Positions 22,062 through 33,800 of a stretch of DNA of 64,000 nucleotides are shown here, piece after piece. A model generated the notes under the pieces. That model was not told the origin of the DNA, did no database searches, and saw only the letters and a program-made list of their open reading frames with translations. The stretch is taken from positions 1,792,815 through 1,856,814 of the forward strand of contig JAQFVV010012573.1 in assembly GCA_028023455.1 (NCBI GenBank), written 5' to 3'. The DNA comes from Epiperipatus broadwayi (lineage: Eukaryota; Onychophora; Udeonychophora; Euonychophora; Peripatidae). Position numbers and translations under genes: made by a program. Within the stretch, counting starts at the first letter, position 1; each line of letters opens with the position of its first letter.

Positions 22062-22207
22062 ATATATATTCAATGGATCATTAGTAAAAATGGATTTCCA
22101 TTCTTGCTATTAAAAGGTGAGAAGGTTGCCTTGACAGCAGTGAGAAATATTGATTACTATCTTTACTGTGAATGTTTAAGTGGTTACTGGTTGGTATCTA
22201 ATTATAT
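22062..22207 (+). repeat. Second copy of ~140-bp duplicated sequence
   Basis: Matches 21711-21846 with small indels. It ends at a short (TA)n run directly against the left LTR of the gypsy element, so the element may have inserted at this copy's edge. Confidence 0.88.
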
Positions 22208-22215
22208 ATATATAT

Positions 22216-22550
22216 TGTACCGGTCAAAAAACTCACATCGATCCAACAAACCCCTGAAGTAAAGTACCTCGAGTCTGGCCATGTACAAGATAGATAAATA
22301 AGGTACATTGTGAATTCTGCCCTATTTACCTATATCCCCAGGTCAAAGATCTAATCAATGGCCTTTCTCGACGATACGATCAAATTCCTTTATTTTCACT
22401 GTGCCGGCAGCTGGGTCTTAAAGCATGAGATTCGATTTTATTACATTTAAATGAGAACTTGGGTGATTGGTTGATATGTATGTTTAAAAATAAAAATTTA
22501 TTTAAAATAAAAGTAAACAAAATGATTCGAGAACACTGGAAGTTTGTTAT

Positions 22551-22585
<35 letters not shown>

Positions 22586-25268
22586 TATATATATATATAT
22601 ATTTAAAATCATTGGGCATTCTACATTAGTTATTTTTACATTAGTTTAAACTCAAGCTCAAAAAAAAAAAAAATACAATTTTAAATTAACTTCATAATTA
22701 TATGATTTCAAGATGATTTTATTTGTATTAGCAGTCAGCATTGACGTTATTGACTTTGTACAATTTATTTTGTGAAGTTTATACATCTTTCATTTTGTTT
22801 ACATTTATTCTCTTTTTTTTAAAATAGCAAAAATTATTTCATAATTAAATGACCACGAACTTCAAAATTCCCCATGCACATTTATTAGAAGCTTATAATA
22901 TAGCAATAGGTTTAAACATCTGCCTAATGCACATATATAAGAATGACTTTAAAAAAAAACATTTCTATTGAGCAAGATATTAATTAAATAGATGATTGCA
23001 GTAAGACTAATATGACGTCTTACTCCATTAACATATATATATAAAAAAAAGATTTTTATTTACCTTTATAAAATTAATAATTTGGATTTTCAACAACTAA
23101 TGTTTTATGACATTAGTGAACCTTGCTGGCATAGCTTATAAATAACTTTAAAACTGTAAGCGATTATAATAAAAAAAATCTATCAGTTAATTATCAAAGC
23201 AAACAAGTCACTTTAGTTGGACTTACAACTAAAATCATACCTATAATGAAATATACTGTGAATTAGCCAAAACCAAACGATTTTAACTAATTACGCAAAC
23301 GAACGAAAGAGTCGATTACTCAGGTCGAAGATCCTTTCGGTAGAATCATTTCCCTATGGCTTACATATTAGATTGGCAAAATAAAAGCAAAATAATGTCG
23401 GGTTAATAAATATACGAATGCAAAATGGAGAGAAGAAACGTAAGTAAGAAAATACAAGCCGGATTACGGACACTCGTATGTCTATTCCAACGAAGAATAA
23501 AGGGAAAATCGATACGTCCACATGTCATGTCCATGTATCAATAGGAGATAGGAATTACAGAGAGTCCTCATATTTGCCTCTACGAATTCTGCTGACAAAC
23601 CAACTCTATCTCAAACACGCTGTCCGTTTCACAGGAGTATGCGAAGAACGGAAGCTAACTCCAAATCACAAAATCTATGACCGCTTTAGGTCTGTTCATG
23701 AGACTCCAAGCATTTTTTATTAACCTGAGATCTTATAATTATTAAATAGGAATGAATTATAATTAAATAGCTTTAAAATGATCTACTATTGCATAGAGAA
23801 GAACCTGCATAAACAACTACTTTATATAAATATTTAACATACAAAAAAAAACATACTTATAGAAATAAGAGAATTTAATTCTCGAAAAAATCCCCTCTTC
23901 CCTCTTTCCTAACTTAAAAAAATGCATGATAATTAACTGACGCTATCCAGCAGTGCTGTTACTAGGTCAAAAATCTATAGCATATTTTATTCTATTTTGA
24001 ATTACAGAAATAAAAAAAATCATAAATCCCATTCCGGGAAATCTATAGTAAATTTATTTAAAATTACGGTAGATTTGCTTAGAAACATATATATATATAT
24101 ATTCGACACAACCTCACTCGTGAAAATAAATCAACTTACTTCACTTTTAAAATCAAATCATTCTTTCTCGAACTCCCTCTAATAAAACATAATTTGCACT
24201 CTTAGCAAATTACTCTGAGCCCCCCCATGAGTGAAGCTTGTCGAAATACAAAAAAATCAAAGCATGAAATAATCTCATGCTAAAATTAATATAAAACAAA
24301 TAAATTCATATTCAATTAAAAATATTAAAAAATTATTGTGAGCTTGAGTTTATCAAAAGGAAAAACATTATAAATAATTTAAAAGAACAGGTTAAAGAGA
24401 CAGTTAAAAAAAAACCCTTAATAAACATTAACTTTTGACATTTTAAAGCTTTACAAAATTATATTTATATTCTAATAATACTTTGGTCAAATCTGGATGA
24501 CTACCTTGGTGCTCCCAGAATGAGTTCTGCGGGTGAACATTGATGGCTTATGGCAGTTTATGGCATGTTCTGGCAGCAGCATAACAGAAGATTTCGGGTC
24601 TCAGGAGGGAAAGGGCAGCGATTACCCTGTTTTACTCCTCGATCATCATAGCATGCTTTCTACAACTCTGTCTGTTTTCTGTCTAGTTCTGGTCACTCTC
24701 TGTCTGGTCTCTAATCACTCTCTATTACTTCCTACTGCCTCAGGTGATCTTTTAAAAACAAAAGAACATTCTTTTTTTTCTAATTTTAGAAAGTTTGTAC
24801 CTCGATAAGGATCAATATATTTCAATTTAATTTTGTTAGGTTTTAATTTAGATAACAATGTAGAATCTCTACTAATTAATGAATAGAGATTCCACAGTGA
24901 ATGGATTTTGGTAATTTATCAATGCTTTTAATTTAAACATTTATTTTAAACTTCTTATCAAGGTACAAATCTTTTCACAAAGGCCATCTTGAATTCTTGA
25001 ACTAAAAATAAAGCATTTTAAACATATACAGTATATCTAAAATATATATAAAAAATTCAAAGTTAATTATTTGAATTTTTTTTCTTTTAATAATAAAATA
25101 GAATAAGTGTTAGTACAATTATGATCCAAAATAAATTATAGGATTTATTCAGGAGTTAAAAATGTTTAAAAAAATGTTTTTTTAGAATTAAAAAAAAAGA
25201 AAATGTTAGTAAAATAAATAATTAGGTGGGTCAGACTGTGAAACAGCAAATCTGAATCAGATTTACCA
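22216..25268 (-). repeat. 3' LTR of the gypsy element (left copy, 3053 bp)
   Basis: Aligns end to end with 30859-34579 except for indels. This copy has a T-run plus (TA)n at about 22552-22600 and a 30-base segment near 23100 that the other lacks, and it lacks the 747-bp MITE. It is far longer than the few hundred bases usual for gypsy LTRs. A plus-strand frame at 24533-24808 is not conserved as a frame in the other LTR and is not called a gene. Confidence 0.93.
24792..24971. repeat. Nested inverted repeats in left LTR
   Basis: Outer arms 24792-24809 (AGTTTGTACCTCGATAAG) and 24954-24971 enclose inner arms GAATCTCTA (24863-24871) and TAGAGATTC (24884-24892). In the right LTR the outer arms (34103-34120 and 34262-34279) pair even better. 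The unit could be an RNA structure or a small foldback element captured by the LTR. Confidence 0.65.
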
Positions 25269-25512
25269 TTTCACACTCCTGCACTTCACGAAAAAAAATC
25301 TATATATATATATTTTAACGCATACAAAAAAACTTTTTAAAACTTTCCAGGTCACAGAGTCCCAATCAGCTATTTCTTCTCCTACCTATTCTTTTGGGTT
25401 ACAATCAGAAATGTTCTATTTAAATCTAAAAATTCTTTTTCATCTCTTAGTCCAGTTACCAATTCCTGTTATTTGCGAAAACTTTGTCTTATCTCCCTGG
25501 ATCTGGTGGTAC
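25269..25512. other. Spacer between integrase and 3' LTR
   Basis: About 240 bases without an ORF, so there is no room for an envelope gene. The polypurine tract should lie against 25268 on the minus strand. The sequence there (GTGCAGGAGTGTGAAA) is only moderately purine-rich. Confidence 0.6.
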
Positions 25513-26778
25513 CTAAGGCTTTAATTGCCTGGCATTAAAAGTTCCTCTATTTCCTTGTTCTCCTTCTAATAAAAACACATTCTCCTGACATTTTCTTTGG
25601 ATCTTGTAAGTACCATGGTAAAGCGGGAAGAATTTTTTGAATTCCTTTTTGGTTGCATTACTTGGTTTTGGTGCTCTAAGCCACACCATATCCCCTTCTT
25701 GAAATTTCTGGGGTGAATTGTGATATCTTTTCATTCTTACCTGGGCCATCCTTTCCATATGGGCATGGGCCTCCCATTGGTCCTCTTCAGGGTGGTTAAC
25801 CAGATCCTCTTTTGGCAGAATTTTACCAAATATTTTGGGGCACAGTTTTCCATAGTGAAGCCTTTTTGTGGTGAATCCTGTAGATTCATTCAAGGTATGG
25901 TTGATGTACCCCACAATTTCGTCAGTTCTTCTTACCCATCCTCAGTGATCATGAGACATGTACATGTGGAAGAGCCTGTTAATTTCTCTCATGACCCTTT
26001 CACATGGATTAGACAGGGTTTCTAACAGAACTTAACCGGTGATGTAGTCCTTCTTTCTCGATCCATCTAGCCCACTCCTTTGAAGTAAATGTGGTCCCAT
26101 GGTCCGATAGGATTACCTCTGGCATTCCTACTTCCGGAAATTGCTTTTGTTGGAGCACGCGAATAGCATTTCTCGAATCTGCAGCTCTTACAGGGTATGC
26201 CCGTACATATTTTGAAAATACATAATATGTAATGAGCAAGTACCGAAACTGTTGAAATGATGGCAATGGCCCATAGTGGTCCATGGTGAGCAGTTCATTT
26301 GGTTTTGTTACAGTAATGGGGTGGAGGGGTCCTGCATAGGACCTGTTTGGTGTTTATTCTGAGCACATTTGGTGCACCTCCTGAGGATGAAAAGGACTTG
26401 AGCATATAGACTGGGCCAATAGAACCATCGCCTAATAGCTTCTTCAGTTTTCCGAGGCCCGTAGTGCCCAATATTCTCATGCACATGTATGATTTTTGTC
26501 CTCAATTCTGTGGGAATTATTATTTTCCATGGGTTATCTCGTTCCTTCATTTTAATTTGTAGTATCTCATGCCTAAGCCAGTACTGTGAACATCTTTTCT
26601 GAAAATGTTTACTTCTCTCATGCAGATCCTTTTTCAGCTCAGTGATTATTTGTCCATATTGTTTTTCAGCTTGTTGCCAATATCTTAAGTCCTGTAGTTC
26701 ATCCTCAATAGTAGTTTCCTTCTGGGCTACCATAATCTGGGCAGTTTGATCATGCAGTTCAGGGTTCTGAGGATTCAT
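25513..26778 (-). pseudogene. gypsy integrase (three broken pieces)
   Basis: Reading leftwards from 26778. The N-terminal zinc-binding HHCC region is at 26308-26560, with HVHENIGHYG, FYWPSLYAQV and CTKCAQNK. The catalytic core is at 26009-26284, with MDHYGPLPSF (first Asp) and LSDHGTTFTS (second Asp); the third residue lies in the NPCERVMREINR block around 25990, reached only after a frame break. The C-terminal part is at 25513-25914, with GYINHTLNESTGFT, then EGDMVWLR and the YHGTYKI segment of the GPY/F-like domain. There is a frameshift near 26290, another near 26010, and a TGA just before 25914. Integrase would insert the cDNA; this copy cannot make it intact. Confidence 0.9.
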
Positions 26779-26795
26779 CAGTATTGGGTGACAGC

Positions 26796-28168
26796 TTAAC
26801 AGCTTAAAATGTCAGCCACCACATTTTCTGGTCCTGGGCAGTAGACTACACTATACCTGAATTTCTGTAGAGCCAAACTCCAATGAATGAGCCGGTCATT
26901 TGTGAGGAAACTCTTGCTTAAAAATTCCAAGCACCTATGGTCCATAATTATGATTACTTCAGACCCCAGGAGGAATTGCTTGAATTTTTGACAAGCCCAC
27001 ACAATAGCGAGTGTTTTCTGTTCCATTGTGGTATAGTTTACCTCAGCCCTTTTTAAAGTTCGGCTGATAAAATAGAGAACTTGGTGTTGTCCCTTTTGCC
27101 CACTTGAAATAACACAGCGCCTAGACTCCTCTTACTACTGTCGATTTGGACATAGAAGGGGCGGTTAAAATCTGGGTGGTGGAGCATTACGGCCTGTAAA
27201 AACTTATTTTTGATTACTTGAAGGTCCTGATCATGAGTGGTGGTCCATGCCCACCTCTTATTTTTATGTAAAAGATCAATTAAATGAGTTGTTTCCAATG
27301 CAAACCCGGGGTAGAATTTATGATAGAAATTACATAATCCCAGGAAAGAACGGACTTGCTTGCGGGTGGTTGGGGTTGGGAATTTCTCAATAGCTTCGAT
27401 TTTTTCAGGATGAGGTTTTATTCCATCTGCGCTAATGATGTGACCCAAGAATGAGATTTCTTTCAGGGTAAAGCGGCTCTTCTCCAAATTAATGGTGATG
27501 TTTTCATGCTCACACTCCTTGAAAAATAGACCTAAGTACTTAATGTGTTCTTCCATGTCCTTTGAAGCTATTACAATATCATCAACATAGCAGCCCATAT
27601 GGACTTGCAATTCCTCTGAGAGTACTTGTTTGAGACAGTGCATCAACCCTGCACCGCTGTTTATAAGGCCAAAAGGTACCCTCTTGAATACATAGCTTTG
27701 GCCGTTATACCGAAAAACAGTATATTTTCGATCTCTTGGATTAAGGGCCATCTGCCAATAACTTGCAGTTAAATCCAAAGTGGAAAAAATAGTCTTTCCA
27801 GCCAGGTGGACAAAGACTTCTTGGATGGGTGGGGGGATGTCTCTCTCTGGTATGGTCATGCTGTTCAATTTACGAGCATCAAGGCACAAACAAAGGTCAC
27901 CGCTCCTTTTCCTTATGACCACTAAAGGATTATTGTAAGGGGATGGCCCCCGTCCGATGATTCCCCATTCCATCATCTGTTTAATTTGACTCTTCACCTC
28001 TTCTTTGTATTGGAAGGGAATTGGGTAGGTTTTGGATTGGGCATATGATTCTTCTTTTAATCTAATGCGGTGGGTATAACCTTTGATTTGACCTGGGACT
28101 TGGGGAAAATACCTTGGAATAGTTTTCCAACATTTCTTTAATCTGGTTCCTGTCTCTGGGATTGGCAA
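26796..28168 (-). pseudogene. gypsy reverse transcriptase and RNase H
   Basis: At 27053-28168 a 371-codon open frame covers nearly the whole RT: the upstream EWGIIGRGPSPYNNPLVVI block, LCLDARKLN, FSTLDLTASYWQ (motif A), FKRVPFGLINSGA (motif B, where PFGLxNAPA is usual), CYVDDIVIAS (motif C) and FLGHIISADGIKPHPEK. It then reads into RNase H with FYVQIDSSKRSLGAVLFQ. After a frame break near 27040 the RNase H continues at 26796-27026 with LAIVWACQKFKQFLLG, IIMDHRCLEFL and NVVADILS. RT and RNase H copy the genomic RNA in the particle. It is the best preserved part of the element. Confidence 0.94.
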
Positions 28169-28592
28169 TCACCACTTCTTGTACCTTTGTCAAGATCAAT
28201 GCCGGTTCAACTGGTTGAATGATACAGCTGTGGTTGTCCATCTGATTTTTTTGGGTGTCCTGAAATTTCACAGCCTCTTGCTTTATGTAACAGGTCCTCC
28301 GGGAGTAATCAATGATGCCTTCATGTTGTATTAAAAAATCTGATCCCAACACCATGTCGTCAATGAGTCCACCCATGACTAAAAAGGCACGTCCTAAAGA
28401 TATTTGATTTATTCTCACTTCCAACCATATTTGGTAATTTTCACTCATTGATTTGCGTCCATTTGCCAGAGTTAGGCTGATGGGCTGTGTTGGGAGCTTC
28501 ATGAATTCTTTTAATCTTTTCATGTTTTCAAACCAAGCTTTTGATATCAGGGATACTTGGCTTCCCAAATCCATTAATGCTTGTACTCTCTA
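28062..28592 (-). pseudogene. gypsy aspartic protease and linker to RT
   Basis: The segment after the TAG at 28590-28592 reads VQALMDLGSQVSLIS, the aspartic protease active-site region with Leu where D-S/T-G is expected. Further on come ISLTLANG, then VLGSDFLIQHEGIIDY, the usual C-terminal protease block. The frame ends at 28062, overlapping the RT frame by about 100 bases in another phase. The loss of the active-site Ser/Thr implies an inactive protease unless the family differs. Confidence 0.83.
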
Positions 28593-29565
28593 GATCTCGA
28601 CTGTGATCTGCACAATTGGGAAGAGATTTCCCATGCTATTGTTCTTGGATCTATCTCCTTCATGGATGATTGTAGTTATTGGATTTTCCTCGGTTATTTC
28701 TATTTTTTTTTGGTTACTTTGACCCTTCTGTTCCACTCCTGTGTCTTTATCACTAATAGAGGTTAAAAATCTTCCCATCTCGGGGATGGTGTCAATTTGG
28801 CAGCTTAACATCATCCTTTGGACCCATATGGGCATATTGTTCTTGATAATGTATATAATACATGCATCAGAGTACGTGAAGGTGGTTAGGGTTTGAAACT
28901 TCGCCACTTGTTTAAAAAAAAAATTGGGTGAAAGTTCCTTGCTGGCTACCTTGATATTTTTCAGCTGTCAAAGTATGAATCATATCTTCTTGGCGCTCAT
29001 CACTCCAAAATTGCCCTATCACGACTTGTTCATATTCCTTGAAGTTTTGGGGCTTCTGTGCTAATGACCTCCACCAATCCTTCACAGTGTTTTTCAAATA
29101 ATGGCTCACAACAGCCACTTTCTCAGCCTCATCCATTGCATGAACATGGAACAATTCCCTCAGGCTTTCTATGTGCTCTATTGGATTCCCTCTAGGCTCG
29201 CCTTGGAACTCCCAGATATGGATCAGTTGGGATATCAATGATGATCCCTGTGAGCCGCTTGAAGGGGTTTGAACTTCATTGTTAGTGGTCTTCTCATTAG
29301 CCTCTGTTTCTATGATGGCTATTCTTTGATCTACGGCTTTTTGATGCTTTTGCATTGTTCTTTCAATTTCATACCTCATTGTTGCCAAAACATTGTTCAT
29401 CATCATTTTTAAATTTTCCATCATCATGGGCATTGCCTCATAAATCGACCTCTCTGGGTTTTTCATTGTGACTACTGGACTATTGATATTTAGTGGGTCA
29501 TTATCCACCTTCTCTTCAGCATCTTTCTGTTGCTCCTCCATCTGCTCTTCTTTTGTGCAATCCAT
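28590..29565 (-). pseudogene. gypsy gag
   Basis: The ORF starts with MDCTKEEQMEEQQ at 29565, an acidic Glu/Met-rich N-terminus with a predicted helical stretch (residues ~45-85). It then shows the capsid-like block IHIWEFQGEPRGNPIEHIE, VVSHYLKNTVKDWWRSL and the EYEQVVIGQFWSDERQE region, typical of Ty3/gypsy capsids. The frame stops after a run of ten A (28914-28923, T on the coding strand) and resumes in another phase at 28907-28593. I see no CCHC zinc knuckle. Gag would form the particle. Confidence 0.85.
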
Positions 29566-30858
29566 CTAAAACAGAAAATCTTTTTATTTAAAACAAAATT
29601 TCTTTGTATACTTCACTTAAAACTTGAACTTTTTTTTTTTCTAGAAAAAAAACTGTTTAAACTTTGATTCTGAAACTATTCTTTTTTTTTCTTTTAAATC
29701 TCTTGTGGGATAAACAAAGCTCTGTATATATATATATATATATGACTTTAACGGGTTACATCACCCTTCCCTCCTAAAACATCACCCATCCTACTACTAC
29801 CTGCTATGTTTACTGCCTTTAGTTAAAATTTTATTTGCCACTCAGCTAAAAAAAAATTTTTTTTAGCAAAAACTTAACTATTTTCCTATGTGAAAAAATA
29901 AATTTATTTCTCTGGTTGTTTTCCTGTACCTGGACAGATTTGACATTGATCATACATCACTTAGTTGAGAAAAATTGGTTTACATGATTTAATTTACATT
30001 TAAGTTGTTACTGATACATTTAAGTTGTTACTGATTCTTTAACCATTTCATTCTTCCAGGTTCAAATCTTAAATAACACTATTTTGTGTTTGAAAATATT
30101 GATTTAAATTATTGGCAAATTTTTTTTGTCTGGGTGCCAGCCAATAGATTATATATATGCTTTATTATTAACAATTTATTCACCCAAGTCTCTATTAACA
30201 AACATTTGTTGCTATTACACAATTTTGATTTAGTTATTTTTTTATATCACAATATTTTACAGACTGAAGATTTATTTATATACCAAAACATACAGTATTT
30301 GGTTTATTTTTCTTTTACATTTTACACATGAAGACAAATCACAGATAGAAAAAAAAATCTCATATATTTTCCCTTCTATTTTGAGTCTGTGTACATATAA
30401 CACTTTTAATTTTGGGTACCAGCTATTTGTGGACCCATTATTCTTATTCTCTACCACAAAATACAGCCAAAAAAATACATGTGTATTTCACACATTTCAT
30501 TTTATCAACATATTCATCATGGTGTAGGTATTTATCTAAAATACCCACCATTTTTGAGCATCAAAACTCAAGGAAAAAAATTTTTTTTTTTTTTTTTTTT
30601 ACAGGTATACATTATTCATTACTGTGTCAAAAAGCATAACAAAAAACAAACACATTATATACATTAAACATTTTTCAGGGTTTTGCAGTGTGTGCAAAAC
30701 ATCATACAAACTTGGAAAAAAATCTTACATATATTTGTTATTTAGTGTAATTCAAAAAAAAAAAACCTTATATATATATGCTTAACATTATACAGAGTGT
30801 GAGAATATCTAATAGCACCATGATGGGCATCCAAAAACCCGGAAAAAAATATATACAA
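29566..30858 (-). other. gypsy 5' leader between 5' LTR and gag
   Basis: About 1.3 kb without coding support. It has a T-run at about 30579-30600, (TA) runs near 29727-29742, and low-complexity A/T. A primer-binding site should start next to 30858 on the minus strand. The nearest TGG (in TTTTTGGATGCCCATC) is about 25 bases in and I could not match it to a tRNA end. Confidence 0.55.
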
Positions 30859-33800
30859 TGTACTGGTCGAAAAACACACATCGATCCAACAAACCCCTGA
30901 ATACAGGTAAAGTACCTTGAGTCCGACCATGTACAAGATAGATAAATCAGGTACATCGTGAATTCTGCCCTATTTACCTATATCCCCAGGTCAAAGATCT
31001 AATCAATGGCCTTTCTCGATGATACAATCGAATTCTTTTATTTTTACTGTGCCGGCAGCTGGGTCTTAAAGCATGAGATTCGATTTTATTACATTTAAAT
31101 GAGAACTTGGGTGATTGGTTGATATGTATGTTTAAAAATAAAAAATTATTTAAAATAAAAGTAAACAAAATGATTCAAGAATACTGGAAGTTTGTTTTAG
31201 TTATATATATTTAAAATCATTGGGCATTCTACATTAGTGATTTTACATTAGTTTAAACTCAAGCTCAAAAAAAAAACAAAATACAATTTTAAATTAACTT
31301 CATAATTATATGATTTCAGGATGACTTTATTTGTATTAGCGGTCAGCATTGACGTTATTGACTTTGTACAATTTATTTTGTGAAGTTTATACATCTTTCA
31401 TTTTGTTTACATTTATTCTCTTTTTTTTAAAATAGTAAAAATTATTTCATAATTAAATGACCATGGACTTCAAAATTCCCTGTGCACATTTATTAGAAGC
31501 TTATAATATAGCGATAGGTTTAAACATCTGCCTAATGCACATATATAAAAATGACTTTAAAAAAAAAACATTTCTATTGAACAAGATATTAATTAAATAG
31601 ACGATTGTAGTAAGACTAATTTGACGTCTTACTCCATTAACATATATATATATAAAATGATTTTTATTTACCTTTATAAAATTAATAATTTGAATTTTCA
31701 ATAGCTTATAAATAACTTTAAAACTGTAAGCGAATATATCAGTTAATTATCAAAGCAAACAAATCACTTTAGTTGGACTTACAACTAAAATCATACCTAT
31801 AATGAAATATACCGTGAATTAGCCAAAACCAAACGATTTTAACTAATTACGCAAATGAATGAAAGACTCGATTACTCAGGTCGAAGATCCTTTTGGTAGA
31901 ATCATTTCCCTATGGCTTACGTATTAGATTGTCAAAAGAGAAGCAAAATAATGTTAGGTTAACCTTTTAACCGCTAATTTTATCATTGGTTGTATCAGAT
32001 AAAAATCAAATCTTTTAATTGGCCAACTCACAAACTGAAGACAAAGCCTATTGTTAAAACATATTCGCCTATAATATTAAATTCAACTCAGATACGTTTA
32101 TAAAAAGTATATAATTAATTTTTCAGGTCATGAAAAAAACGAAAGTTCTTTCAAAAATAAATTGCTATTTATTTATTCTAAAATATTCAATATCGGCAAC
32201 ATAAAAGTTATAATGTAAACAAAAAGATCGACTTTTACGTTATAGAAAAGTAAATATTTCTTTTTACTACAACTTCAATATTTGGACTAAAATCTTCAAT
32301 ATTTTTCGAAAATAATTTTGTTTTTTTATTATTCTCTCTGAAAATTATGTTTAATTTCCATAAATATTATTTAATAATAATTTAAATCGTATTCGAAATG
32401 AAAATCTCAGCATTTTTCTTTATTTTCTTTGATCAGGCAGTTTCTTTGTTCTTTCCAGCCAATCAGAATGTCTTTTTCGGCTGAGAGCATGCTAAGAACC
32501 AATCACAAATAATGTTCCTTCTTTGTTTAGGTTTAAATGCATTTTTTTTCTATTTTTTACTTCTAAAATAAATCGGAAGATGTCACCATTGTACAGAACT
32601 TTTAAAAACGAATTCAATACGTATTTAACGAATCTTTTCGTATAAAAACTGGCTGAGTTAGAGTGATTTCAGATGTTGACGAGGAGCCTCGTAAAAAACA
32701 GTCTTTTGGTTAATAAATATACGAATGCAAAATGGAGAGAAGAAATGTAAGTAAGAAAATACGAGCCGGATTACGGGCCCTCGTATGTCTATTCCAATGA
32801 AGAATAAAAGGAATATCAATATGTCCACATGTCATGTCCATGTATAGATAGGAGATAGGAATTACAGAGAGTCCTCATATTCATCTCTACTAATTCTGCT
32901 GACAAACCAACTCTATCTCAAACACGCTGTCCGTTTCACAGGCGTATGCGAAGAACGGAAGCTAACTCCAAATCACAAAATCTATGACCGTTTTAGGTCT
33001 GTTCATGAGACTCCAAGCATTCTTTATTAACCTGAGATTTTATAATTATTAAATAGGAATGAATTATAATTAAATAGCTTTAAAATAATCTAGTACTGCA
33101 TAGAGAAGAACTTGCGTAAACAACTACTTTATATAAATATTTAACATACAAAAAAAAAACATACTTATAGAAATAAGGGAATTTAATTCTCAAAAAAATC
33201 CCCCCTTCCCTCTTTCCTAACTTTAAAAAAATGCATGATAATTAACTGACGCTATCCAGCGGCGCTGTTACTAGGTCAAAAATCTATAGCATATTTTATT
33301 CTATTTTGAATTACAGAAATAAAAAAAATCATAAATCCCATTCTGGAAAATCTATAGTAAATTTATTTGAAATTACGGTAGATTTGCTTAGAAACATATA
33401 TATATATATTCGACACAACCTCACTCGTGAAAATAAATCAACTTACTTTACTTTTAAAATCAAATCGTTCTTTCCTGAACTCCCTCTAATAAAACATAAT
33501 TTGCACTCTTAGCAAATCACTCTGAGCCCCCCTGTGAGTGAAGCTTGTCGAAATACAAAAAAAATTAAAGCATGAAATAATCTCATGCTAAAATTAATAT
33601 AAAACAAATAAATTCATATTCAATGAAAAATATTAGAAAATTATTGTGAGCTTGAGTTTATCAAAAGGAAAAACATTATAAATAATTTAAAAGAACAGGT
33701 TAAAGAGACAGTTTAAAAAAAAATCCTTAATAAACATTAACTTTTGACATTTTAAAGCTTTACGAAATTATATTTACATTCTAATAACACTTTGGTCAAA

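Noticed and set aside
24533-24808. 91-codon plus-strand frame in the left LTR with a related frame at 33843-34094
   Set aside because: Antisense to the gypsy element. The two copies have different ends and frameshifting differences, and no motif is recognised.
28590-28592. In-frame TAG between gag and protease, resembling a retroviral readthrough stop
   Set aside because: The protease homology appears to begin before the stop (ITVEI, stop, RVQALMD), so the codon falls inside the domain. In a decayed element a point mutation is the simpler explanation.
30815-30858. Primer-binding site next to the 5' LTR
   Set aside because: No sequence starting with TGG close to the LTR edge could be matched to a tRNA 3' end with confidence.
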